In this document: one piece after another, positions 55,846 through 64,000 of the stretch
How the letters are laid out: each line of letters starts with the position of its first letter
Position numbering within the stretch: position 1 is the stretch's first letter
Source: Bemisia tabaci
Taxonomy: Eukaryota; Arthropoda; Insecta; Hemiptera; Aleyrodidae
Reading direction: 5' to 3'
DNA: 64,000 nucleotides
NCBI RefSeq assembly: GCF_918797505.1
Contig: NC_092802.1
Span: 17,939,883 to 18,003,882 of the forward strand
Notes under the pieces: model-generated
Databases searched by the model: none
The model's input: only the letters and a program-made list of their open reading frames with translations
What the model was told of the DNA's origin: nothing
Made by a program: the position numbers and the translations under genes

Positions 55846-56765
55846 CCCTGGTAAACATTGGCAGTAGAATCTGTGTTCCAAAATACCATAGACCTAAAGC
55901 CGGCTGTAAGATTTTCAATAGCCTCTGTATACCCGGCTTTACAATTTCTTAAAGCCTTTTATAGCCGATGGCGATTAAGCAACAGCCAGACGATAAAGTT
56001 TATGCTGAAGGGTACAAAATACGGATACTAGGACTTGTTAGTTAGTTTTTGGACTACCGCTCTCTTTTTGTGCCGTAGTATCTTGATTTATTTTGCGAGG
56101 AAAGCTCCGTACCTTTGAAGGATGCCTGTCATTCTTAATAAGTTGGAGCGTCTTCAATTTCTCATGATACTGTGCAATACCTCTGGTGTGAAATAGTTGC
56201 TTCAGACGCCGTGGCACGCTGCGGCGCGGCGGGCGGGCAGAGAGTGCAAAACGCGCATTGGCGCCTACAAACCTAACATGGATACTTCACGCATTACGCA
56301 ATGCGTGAAGTATCCCTGTTAGGTTTGTAGGCGCCAGTGCGTCGCCGCTCCGCTTTGTGCTCCAATATTTAATCTCGCGGAGTCAGCGTTTTTCAACTCA
56401 TGATTTTTAAATGTTTGCTCACTCTGTATGGATTATTCTCATTTTAATTGATGAAAAAAAAAATGTTTTAAAGGAAAATATGTGTGTTTTGTAAAAATTA
56501 AGGTAGTTCCGTATCAAACTTAATGATTTTCAATGCACACGAATTTCTACACAATTTCTTATAGCCAATGGCGATAAAGTGTAAAGCCCGGCGATAGAAA
56601 CCATAGCCCGACTGTATACTTTTTTATAGCTTCGTATTGCCCGGCTATATAATTTGCTCCGCTTTCTACAGCCAGCTATATGATTTTCAACAGCCTTCTT
56701 TAATCGGCTATAAGAACTCCTATGGTATTTTGAAACGCAGCTCCTATCGCCAATTTTTACCAGGG
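55846..56765 (-). mobile_element. 920-bp TIR element, CCCTGGTAAAAATTGGC family, copy 2
   Basis: Ends CCCTGGTAAACATTGGCAGT and ATCGCCAATTTTTACCAGGG. In reverse orientation relative to 15672-16622, it carries the same atagccggcta words, the central palindrome (56261-56337) and a gcgtcgccgctccgctttgt block. No transposase. Confidence 0.8.
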
Positions 56766-57448
56766 CGGTGTGGCTGAAACTGCCTAACCGGTCAAACTTA
56801 GGCGATTGCCTCCTCAGCACGTATTTTTGCCTCCTTTGTCAACAAACCCCTCTCCTGTTCCAGGAATTTCAAGAAATTTCCTGAAACCCTCTCGACCTAA
56901 ACCATCTTTTAAAACACTGCAACACCTAAGTTTAAACCTATCTTTTAAAGCTCCGCGCACCTAAGACGCACTTGAGTGTAGATTGCACGTGAGGTAGAGC
57001 ACCTATATAGGAAGAGTATGGACATGTCGAAATATGTAGCTCTCAGGGCCCAAAAGTGTAGGTAACCTTTGAAAACGAAAAATGTCACTGCCAATCTTTA
57101 AACTCCAATATCAGATCAAAATGGAAAAGAATGTTTGTACATTTACAAATTATCTAGGATCTATTCGTGAAAGTGATCGACTCAAATGCATGATGCAATT
57201 TCATCAACCTCTGCGTGGCTCTATTTGTAGCGCTATTAGATTGATTAAGCGCGCTAATAATAGCACGCCCGATTGCGTGTCTTACGGAGCACGGGTTAAT
57301 AGCTAGTAATTCATAAGAATAATTTGTAAGTTTGTTCCTAAGATTAGTTGATAAAAAGAAAAGTTTGGAATAATACGTTTTAATCCTTTTTTAAAAAAGG
57401 TATAAAATCAGAAGACTTTAAAAATTCACAGTAAAAATGAGATACAAG
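56766..57448. other. Intronic DNA, nothing assigned
   Basis: No recognised repeats. A 74-codon open frame (57082-57306) has no splice or family support. Confidence 0.3.
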
Positions 57449-57768
57449 CAGAGACAAGAGACTCGTAGCTGGGCTATGGTGGAAGCTTTTACTTTCGGGA
57501 CTTCAACATGAAACTGTTGACTTACCGACATGGTTGATGTTCAACAACGTGTTGGCAGTTTCGTTTTGCAAACAAGCCGAAGTTTAGGAAACTTACTAGG
57601 CTCATGACGTCACTCGAAGCTCATCATCCACCATGTAGGTAGGTAAACAGCCGATAAAAGAGTGATGACTGTTGCTCCCTTATAATTGTTCTTTAGGAAT
57701 TGTTGAATGCTCGAAAGTAAAAGCTTCCACCTGTCGCCAAGAGACCAGTGGAAGGTCTTTTGTCTCTG
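57449..57768. repeat. Element with CAGAGACAAGAG ends, copy 2 (intact ends)
   Basis: CAGAGACAAGAGACTCGTAG, then ctatggtggaagcttttact, ... gtaaaagcttccacctgtcg, then GGTCTTTTGTCTCTG. The mirrored interior includes gttgatgttcaacaacgtgt. About 320 bp. The other copy (19532) is nested in a CCCTTTATACTGAGAG MITE. Confidence 0.75.
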
Positions 57769-57967
57769 GGTAAAAAAAAGTAAAAAACTTTTTAGTCATA
57801 AATATTACAGAATGTCTCAATCCAACCCAAATAATCGATTCCTTAAATCCTCATCCTAAGTTTCACATCAGTCTCCAACGAAAAACGCCACGCTTTTCCC
57901 TCGTGCGCACAGTCTTTAATGCCAGACATTAAAGACGTCTATCCTCCCGCGGATTCACCGCATACAT

Positions 57968-58131
57968 CAGTGCCGTGGCGTGATTTGCGATACATCGATT
58001 GTTATGCCATTTAAACCTACGGTAAAGAATCGATTATTAAGGTGTCGCTGCGAACACCCTGTTTATCGATCCTTTTCTATAGGTTTAAATGCCATAACAA
58101 TCGATATATCTCAAAGCACGCCACGCCACCG
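57968..58131. mobile_element. hAT MITE, CAGTGGCGTGGCGTG family, 8-bp TSD
   Basis: 164 bp. Ends CAGTGCCGTGGCGTGATTTG and AAAGCACGCCACGCCACCG. The 8-bp flank is GCATACAT on the left and CCATACAT on the right, one mismatch. The interior ggtgtcgctgcgaacaccc palindrome is shared with 23910. Confidence 0.85.
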
Positions 58132-58487
58132 CCATACATTGTATTTGCATCACTTCGAATGGCGTAGCCACGAAGTTATGCGCGTGCACGCGACGGGACG
58201 GATGCCGCAAGTTGCGCGGGGTTTGGCGATCGCCGGACGGCCTTGAACCCCCCCCCCCCCCCTCGCCCCCCGCTGCGGCGCGAATTTTTCAATGTCAAGG
58301 CGAATTTGAATCCCAGCCTCGGAGGGGCTCCCTGCGCCATTTCTCTTTCAACCGCGGGGTGAGAAATTCTCCGTTGCAAAATTGCATTCAGGTGGTTTTT
58401 TTTTTTTTTTTATACTTATGTATTTAATTTTTTAAAGTTTGTTGGTTTCAATAAAATCATGTCATTTGCTCTTGCAATAACTGATGA
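58132..58487. other. Intronic DNA with poly(C) and poly(T) runs
   Basis: A C run of about 14 near 58249-58262 in CpG-rich DNA, and a T run of about 18 near 58395-58411. No exon. Confidence 0.35.
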
Positions 58488-58755
58488 CATTGCAATGAAA
58501 TTGATTGACAAAGCTATAGACCAAAAAGACATAGGGAGTATGGAGCGATCCTATTGGTTGAAATGGGTGGTTCCCGCCCAAGCGAGAAAATGATAGACTA
58601 ACTATCGGGTTTCTCGTGAGTTGCCATTAGTTAGTCTATTACCTACCCCCTTTGTCCATTGCAACCACCCGCTTCCATCAATAGGATCTCTCCATACCTC
58701 TTTTGTCCTCTTTGTCTATAGCTGCGTCTATTGATTCCAATAATCAGCCAGCAGG
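58488..58755. repeat. Foldback, GCTGATTATTGAAATTGATT family
   Basis: gaaattgattgacaaagcta, agggagtatggagcgatcct / attggttga mirrored by ccattgcaaccacccgcttc / tcaataggatctctccatac, tgtctatagctgcgtctatt. About 268 bp. Confidence 0.7.
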
Positions 58756-60426
58756 AGTTATCGTCCATTTTTTTGATAAATAGACAAAATCTACCATGAT
58801 TTTTAACTTAAGTCGTCGTCTCTTGGACGAAGGAACGTAACTATATTCCAAGGTTGCAATATCGACCCAAAATTCAATTTTTTACAAGAATTTACGTGTG
58901 CAAGTTTTTCCGAATTTTTCAATAGGTTACGTCTCACCCTCTTTTTGTTGTAGCTTCCCCCCTCCCCCCTTCCCCAGAAACGAGTCGTAAGTTAACCCGC
59001 CCCTGTTGAAAAACGCATTTTTGAAGCTAGAGCTTTAGAAATGGATGAAAAATTTAGAAATGGAGTTACGTCCTTTCATTTAAAGGAAACAACGAGTTCT
59101 GAGAGTTTTTTGAAGATAAAATCTTTCAATGAACAGAGAGTTACAGCAAAATCTGCACACTTTTAGCAAAGTTAAACACGTTTCGCGGCTCTTTCAGAAT
59201 GTGTTTAAGCTTTGTGAAGTTTTCATTTGAGCAAGGCCACGGTCACGTCCCTGAAAAGCGTGAAAAAGTTCAAATGGTGTCATGCATAGTGGGCGCTCTG
59301 TGTTGGGAGCCCGGTCAAGTTGAATGGTTGCTGCTTCGCGGTCGAATCTCCACTAATTAAGCTCCGCCTGTCTGGCGCGCTTTCAAACCTTGTTGTCAAA
59401 TTTCGTCGAACAATTTATTACTTTTTCTTTTTCTTTTTTTTAGGAAAGCAGTTGTGAGGATTCTTTTGAAAATTTCAGGGAATTTGCTTCACGTGACAGA
59501 GGATAACCCTCTCAAAAATCCACACTACCGCTCTTCTATTGAAAAAATAAATCAGCCGATTAAATTTGGCAACGGCCTCTCGATTGCTTTTATTTAAAGA
59601 GACTTTGTGCCGAAATTTCTCATGGAAAAATTTTCATGAGGAATCCCCAGCCCCCCTTTCCCCATAAAAAGGAATTAAAAAAATAAAAGAAATTAAGAAA
59701 TAATTTTAAAAAAATTAAAATTGTATTAAAGTAGTAGAAATTGAAAAAGTTAAAAAAAGTGAAAAAATATATTGAAATGTAAAAAAAGGAAGAAAGAAAG
59801 AAAAATTTGAAAATTCAGGTAATTCAGTAATCTAAGAAACTTGTAATATAAAAAAGACTGAACTTAATTTTAAAAAAAAACAAAAAAATTCATAGAATAT
59901 TAAAAAAAAGCATAGCGAGGTGAGAAAAAATGTAATAAAGTGTTACCAAAAGGGGGGAAAAAATTGAAAAGTTAGGGAGTTCAGTAATCTAAGAAAACTT
60001 GTCATCCTCTCATGGCTTGGCAGTGAGGTATTATAAATATCGTCGAAAGAAAAGTGTGGAATGGCGGACTTAGCAACAGCGTATCGAAAGCGTTGTCTAA
60101 GATTATCGACCCCGCCCGGGTTCGGAAGTCCCGACCTTGCCCGCACCGCCGAAAAGTGACCTCCTCTGGCCCCCGTCTTATTTCCCTACCACCCCCTGCC
60201 CCCGTGCTGAAAGATGCAGAGGAAAGCTCACCCTCATCCCCCCCTCCCCACGCGCGTGAAGCTCTCAAGCTCGCTTCTTTCCATTCGGATTCAGCGCGTG
60301 TGCTTATCTGTTGCTGTGCCGGTTTATTTATGTCCAGCGTTGCCGATGTTTCGTCTCTGGTAAAATTGGATAAATAATTGAGATGTTCCATGTGTGAAGG
60401 CTTTGCTATTTGACTGTTGATTCTCA
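58756..60426. other. Intronic DNA, A-rich simple tract
   Basis: 59660-59950 is strongly A-rich (aaaattaaaattgtattaaa, agaaagaaagaaaaattt). A CpG-rich patch with overlapping frames lies at 60100-60310; it has no start or splice support. Confidence 0.35.
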
Positions 60427-60832
60427 CGTAAAAGTTTGCGAGAAACACGATTGTGCCACTGGTTTTCTCTGAAATCAACTCCCAAGCTCAAAAAAAAGCT
60501 CTCAAAGTGGGGCCAAAATGGAGGGGATATCCCACGCTATCCTGAGAGTCCATCTCTACATCAAAACAATCTCTCCATGCAAAGATGGGGAGCAAATACA
60601 TTAGCAGGGTTGCCGTGTTATCAGTTTTGGAGTCCCCTAATGAAGTGGCAGCCCTGTCAATGTATTTGCTCCCTATCTTTGCATGGAGAGTTTGTTTTGA
60701 TGTAGAGGTGGACTCTCAGTGTAGGGCGGGATATCCCCTCCATTTTGGCCCCACTTTGAGAGCTTTTTTTGAGCTTGGGAGATGATTTCAGAGAAAACCA
60801 GTGGCACCATCGTGTTTCTCGCGAACTTTTAC
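60427..60832. repeat. ~406-bp palindrome/foldback, copy 2
   Basis: Arms of about 170 bp: cgtaaaagtttgcgagaaac, acgattgtgccactggtttt ... ctcaaagtggggccaaaatg, gaggggatatcccacgct mirrored by gggatatcccctccattttg, gccccactttgagagctttt ... accagtggcaccatcgtgtt, tctcgcgaacttttacata. The central pair catgcaaagatggggagcaa / ttgctccctatctttgcatg surrounds a short loop. A relative is at 28676. Confidence 0.85.
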
Positions 60833-61819
60833 ATAAGAAACAACAGTCAAATCGCAAATCCGTCACACCACACATGCAACATCTCCATTGAACCAGAATC
60901 AGTTCAACGTTGTCCAATTTCCTCCCATTTTGTAAACAAAATACCTAACTATGCAACGTTCCGATTTTAAATCGTGTGCTTAAACGGTGGTAGAACCGTG
61001 GCTTCTCTCATTAGAGGAGCTTTTCCATCATTTTTTCCCTCATATTTCATCAGCCCAGCAACTTTAGAAAGTCAGGGACAGTTGGTAAATCGTAAAATAC
61101 AAGAAAACTTGTCACTCAGCTTCATGAAAAATTTCTTACCACTCCGCTGATGTCTATACCCAGCATCTTTCACCCCTCCCCAGAATAAAATGTCAGTGTC
61201 TCAGGATGTTTCAATTTTCAACTCTTGCTCATGGCTGTGCATATGTCGAAGGCAGTTAGTCAAATCGGGCATTTTATCAAGAGCCTAGGCAGATAGTCAA
61301 ATTTTGAGAATTTCCGAAGTTCTTATGTTTTTGACAAAGGGCGGTCAAGTTTTCAGCGTTTTTAGAGTAAAACTATCAAATTCTCAACATATTTAGTATT
61401 AAATGCTCCTCATGCGTTTTAATTGTAAAAATTTAAGAAATTCTGTATTTGATGAGATTTTGTACATTTTGAGATGAATCTTGGTCCAAGAGCGAGAGAT
61501 CTTTACAGATATACCATTGTATGATGCACTTTTTTAAAGTGAATATTTTCCAACACAAGTAAAGAATTATTCATTCTAAAACAAGCATAAGAACCAAAAT
61601 TTCAATTCAAATGGGATTATTAGTAAAATAATCCCACTTAATTTGAAATTTTTTTATTTTTTTTAAATTTTATATTTTGTTTTTTGTTTTTTTTCCATCT
61701 GTCTAGGCATTATATTAATAAGATTATTTGCCTGCGACGTATATTTATTTTCTGTTCATAGTGGTAATTGAGTTTTTCTCATTGCTTTATTCCTAAAAAA
61801 TGCCTGTTTTTTGTTCCAG
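60833..61819. other. 3' end of intron 1, nothing else assigned
   Basis: AT-rich, ends in a T-rich tract and the acceptor TTTTTTGTTCCAG. No repeat ends identified. Confidence 0.4.
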
Positions 61820-61994
61820 AGTCCTGGGTGGAGCTGAGCAACCCCATTACTACTCTGCCAGACAGAGTGACCCCCCTGCCGTTTGCTTCGGGAGATGAGT
61901 ACATTAGGCTCCTTCGGGAAGCACAGAAGGAAAGCAATCAATCCTCAGCACGTGTCTCTCTCGCCTCATCGCGGAAAACCACGCCCAGAGGCAG
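61820..61994 (+). CDS. Coding exon 2 of the unrecognised gene
   Basis: Preceded by a strong pyrimidine tract and TTCCAG, followed by GCAG|GTCAGT. It is 175 bases and open in only one sensible frame, reading (E)SWVELSNPITTLPDRVT, then PLPFASGDEYIRLLREAQ, then a Ser/Arg/Lys-rich tail (SSARVSLASSRKTTPRG). Frame and codon composition differ clearly from the AT-rich surroundings. The first two bases complete the codon begun at the end of exon 1 (6920), giving Glu. The Ser-rich, basic tail suggests a flexible region with possible phosphorylation sites. No domain was recognised. If the donor is skipped, a stop follows at 62041. Exon 2 ends two bases into a codon. Confidence 0.75.
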
Positions 61995-62978
61995 GTCAGT
62001 CGCTCAAAATTTCATCTTATTGATATCGGCTCTCCGGTAAAATAACAGCAAATCAGCTGCGATTGATGTCAACCGTCTGCCAGACGAAAACAAGCATTGA
62101 AACCGCCCTTAAAGATATTAAATTGATTAATGTAAATAAAATATTCAATAATCATTATAGTAAGAGAGGAGAAGACCCTGGTAAAAATTGGCGATAAGAG
62201 CTGCGTTTCAAAATACCATAGGAATTCTTATAGCCGGCTAAAGAAGGCTACAGAAAATCATATAGCTGGCTGTAGAATGCGGAGGAAATCATACGGCCGG
62301 GCTTTACGAAGCGATGAAAAATTATGCAGCCGGGTTATAGTTCCTATAGCCGGGCTTTACACTTTATCGCCTGGCTGTTGCTTTTTCGCCATCGATTATA
62401 AAAGGCTATAAGAAATTGTGTAGAAATTCGTGTGCTTTGGAAATCATTAATTTTGATACGGAACCACCTTAAGCCTAACACAAAGCGGAGCGGCGACGCA
62501 CTGGCGCCTACAAACCTAACAGGGATACTTCACGCATTGCGCAACGCGTGAAGTATCCCTGTTAGGTTTGTAGGCGCCAATGCGCGTTTGGCGCTGGCTG
62601 CCCGCCTGCCGCGCCGCAGCGTGCCACGGCGCTTGAAGCAACTATTTCACACCAGAAGTATTGCACAGTATCATACGAACTTGAAGGAAACTTTCTTGTT
62701 TATCTATGACTGGAAACGCACCTAATAAGTTTGAAGTTCTCAATAATTCCATCCCTAAAAAAGTAAAAAATGAAATAACGGAAGTAAATCGGTTTTTTGC
62801 TTTCTTTTTGCGAGTAACCTAATAATAAATAGTAATAATTCCAACTTGGTATCATGAATAGATGTCTTTAGAAGTAAAGGAAGTGCTAACGATCGGAAGT
62901 ACTCAGTTCAAAAAAACACTTGGGGTTAATGTTGCGAGATTGTGCTACAAAATGTGGATTATTTTTACATGGGTTTAG
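61995..62978 (+). other. Inferred intron 2 (or part of it)
   Basis: Starts GTCAGT. It contains the truncated TIR element at 62176-62694 and otherwise AT-rich DNA. Because exon 2 ends in phase 2 and the best upstream acceptor (62977-62978) would need phase 0, either the true acceptor is further in or a further exon was missed. Confidence 0.4.
62176..62694 (+). mobile_element. Truncated copy 3 of the CCCTGGTAAAAATTGGC element
   Basis: Left end CCCTGGTAAAAATTGGCGAT, with the same atagccggcta words and central palindrome (62501-62580). The family text stops near 62694 after 'atcatacgaacttgaagga'. The right TIR is missing. Confidence 0.75.
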
Positions 62979-63411
62979 GTAGGGAAATTTGAGCACTATC
63001 CGACAGCAATGCTGGAGGTTCTTGAAGAGCACTCTCAGGAAGCTTCTATGGTAGAGAACTTTCTTATCGAGAGGCTGACTCCATCAGTGGCGTGGCGTGC
63101 TTTGCGATATATCGATTGTTACGCCATACAAACCTATAGTAAAGAATCGATTATTAAGGTGTTCACTGCGAATACCCTGTTTATCGATCCTTTTCCATAG
63201 GTTTAAATGGCTTAACAATCGATATATCGCAAAGCACGCCACGCCACTGGACTCCCTTGGAGATGAAAACGAAGCAGCGCTGCAAATACCCAGCTGTAAG
63301 CAGCAATTGCTCCGAAGTGTTTTCAATCGACTTTTCCCAACCAAGCAAATACTACAAGAACGAGAGGAAAATTTGAACCGTACTCTATTTAACAATAACA
63401 GCTCAACTCTG
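62979..63411 (+). CDS. Candidate exon 3, interrupted by a hAT MITE
   Basis: Two readings are possible. (A) Acceptor at 62977-62978 (ttatttttacatgggtttag), then GKFEHYPTAMLEVLEEHSQ..., continuing across the insertion site in the pre-insertion state to a donor GCT|GTAAGC at 63296. This is 48 codons with good splice sites, but it does not match the phase of exon 2. (B) Acceptor TATGGTAG at 63051-63054, frame ELSYREADSLGDENEAALQ..., on through LFPTKQILQEREENLN to a donor CTG|GTAGAA at 63412. This matches exon 2 phase exactly and looks coding-like (hydrophilic, Glu/Asn/Gln-rich, helical) but has a weak acceptor. In either frame the 165-bp MITE at 63085-63249 adds a stop: at 63198-63200 in frame A, and within the first 40 bases of the MITE in frame B. 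The sequence as given therefore cannot encode the full exon by the original splice path. Confidence 0.4.
63085..63249 (+). mobile_element. hAT MITE inside candidate exon 3
   Basis: 165 bp, same family and length as 23910-24074. Ends CAGTGGCGTGGCGTGCTTTG and CAAAGCACGCCACGCCACTG. Flanked by GACTCCAT (63077-63084) and GACTCCCT (63250-63257), an 8-bp duplication with one change. Its right half contains a strong 3' splice site: a T/C-rich run ending CCTTTTCCATAG at 63200. Confidence 0.9.
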
Positions 63412-63565
63412 GTAGAAATTCAATGCAGTTACGCTGTTTTTTCCCGAGCGCGGTCAAGGAAAAGTCAAGCGCGTGACTCCGCTTCTCAGCGCTATGGCTG
63501 CTTGCGCTGACTGTTGTCGAATTTTCGCCATTTTCCCCGAGAAAATTCATTTATAATTTCAAAGA
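63412..63565. other. Downstream of exon 3 candidate
   Basis: 63430-63455 (ttacgctgttttttcccgag, cgcggtcaagg) resembles the right end of the TGCCGTGC MITE family. Nothing else assigned. Confidence 0.4.
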
Positions 63566-64000
63566 GCACCGTGCCATGGAAAAACGCCGTTTGAACCTTC
63601 AGGAGTTGCGAGACTTCCTTTGATGAATCACAGATTCACTGGAAAAAAAACACATTGGATCTGGAGTCCAGACTCTTGAAAACATTGACAAGAAAAAAAA
63701 CTCTTGATTCAATCAGATTTTTGCTTAAATCATAAGGAAATCCGCTCAAATTAAGAGGCTTGGTCCCTGATTTAAGCAAAAATCCGATTGAATCAAGAGT
63801 ATTTTTTCTTGTGGATGTTTTTAAGAGTCTGGACGCTAGATCCAATGTGATTTTTTTTCCAGTGTTTCCTGGTAATCTTATGAATATTTTCTTCCATTTT
63901 TTTAGATAATATTGCTCGCAATTTCACCGAACGTTCTTGAAAATTTCAAGGAAAAATATTCATAAATCTCCTCTAAAATAAACATTTTATCGACGGAAAT
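63566..64000 (+). repeat. TGCCGTGC-family MITE, split and truncated by window edge
   Basis: Starts CACCGTGCCATGGAAAAACG, ccgtttgaaccttcaggagt. Broken at 63637-63864 by another MITE, it resumes with gaatattttcttccattttt, aaaatttcaaggaaaaatat and ends at the window edge inside 'aaaataaacattttatcgac'. The right terminus lies beyond this window. Confidence 0.75.
63637..63864. repeat. Nested foldback MITE, CACTGGAAAAAAAACACATT family, copy 3
   Basis: 228 bp, the most symmetrical of the three copies: CACTGGAAAAAAAACACATT, ggatctggagtccagactct mirrored by agagtctggacgctagatcc, aatgtgattttttttccagt / g. It inserted into the TGCCGTGC-family element, so it is younger. Confidence 0.8.

Larger units (their letters stand above)
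6921..61819 (+). other. Inferred intron 1, about 54.9 kb
   Basis: Starts GTATGT and ends in a long pyrimidine tract with TTTTTTGTTCCAG. If exon 1 and exon 2 belong to one transcript, everything between is intron. It holds no exon that I can support and is filled with MITEs, palindromes and tandem arrays. A first intron this long often houses enhancers; no enhancer can be identified by eye. Confidence 0.55.

Noticed and set aside
60054..60478. 107-codon plus and 158-codon minus frames
   Set aside because: They overlap on opposite strands in a CpG-rich patch and extend into the foldback at 60427; no splice or start support.
63637..63864. Open frames on both strands reading LDSIGFLLKSGTKPLNLSG-like peptide
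   Set aside because: Same peptide text appears at 32244 and 35767 because it is the translation of the palindromic CACTGGAAAAAAAA MITE.
1..64000. Reverse transcriptase, transposase, integrase or viral insertion
   Set aside because: I scanned the open frames on both strands for familiar motifs and none had them. The elements present are short and non-coding.

Overview
The window looks like nuclear DNA of an animal, most probably an arthropod. It is AT-rich, lacks any dense run of long open reading frames, has eukaryotic splice signals, and is packed with short inverted-repeat (MITE-like) elements. The repeat style (TGCCGTGCTAAGGAA-, GTTGCCACAGTCAGGG- and GCGTGAAGTATCC-type families) reminds me of hemipteran genomes such as whitefly. 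That placement is an impression from memory, not a search result.

Gene content is very low. I can support one gene, on the + strand. A first coding exon (6878-6920) has a start codon in good context and a strong GTATGT donor. A second exon (61820-61994) has a strong acceptor and a GTCAGT donor. The phases match: exon 1 ends one base into a codon and exon 2 supplies the other two. If both belong to one transcript, about 54.9 kb of this window is its first intron. A third exon probably lies at 62979-63411, and a 165-bp hAT-type MITE sits inside it. I do not recognise the protein.

Layout. 1-6330: AT-rich upstream DNA with a degenerate MITE, a small degenerate palindrome and a 519-bp inverted-repeat element. 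6331-6877: CpG-richer promoter and 5' UTR. 6921-61819: intron, mostly non-autonomous DNA transposon relics (hAT-like with 8-bp target duplications, TA-duplicating foldbacks, a 4-bp-duplicating family), often nested. It also holds satellite-like arrays: about 19 units of an ATGGCGGC motif at 18000-18545, a GTCGATCGATTCACGG array at 26084 that recurs inside a transposon at 36784-37739, a 60-bp array at 37871-38445, and a 25-bp minisatellite at 52749-53411. There are also very long palindromes (16891-17524, 43840-44278, 60427-60832), many poly(C)/poly(G) runs, and one tRNA-like remnant. 61820-64000: exon 2, a truncated large element, the interrupted exon 3 candidate, and a nested MITE pair running off the right edge.

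No transposase, reverse transcriptase, viral gene, CRISPR array, operon or toxin gene was found. The nearest thing to a novel system is the repeat landscape itself: MITEs that carry or grow satellite arrays, palindromes able to form long hairpin RNA inside a transcribed intron, and a MITE that brings a phase-compatible splice acceptor into a host exon.
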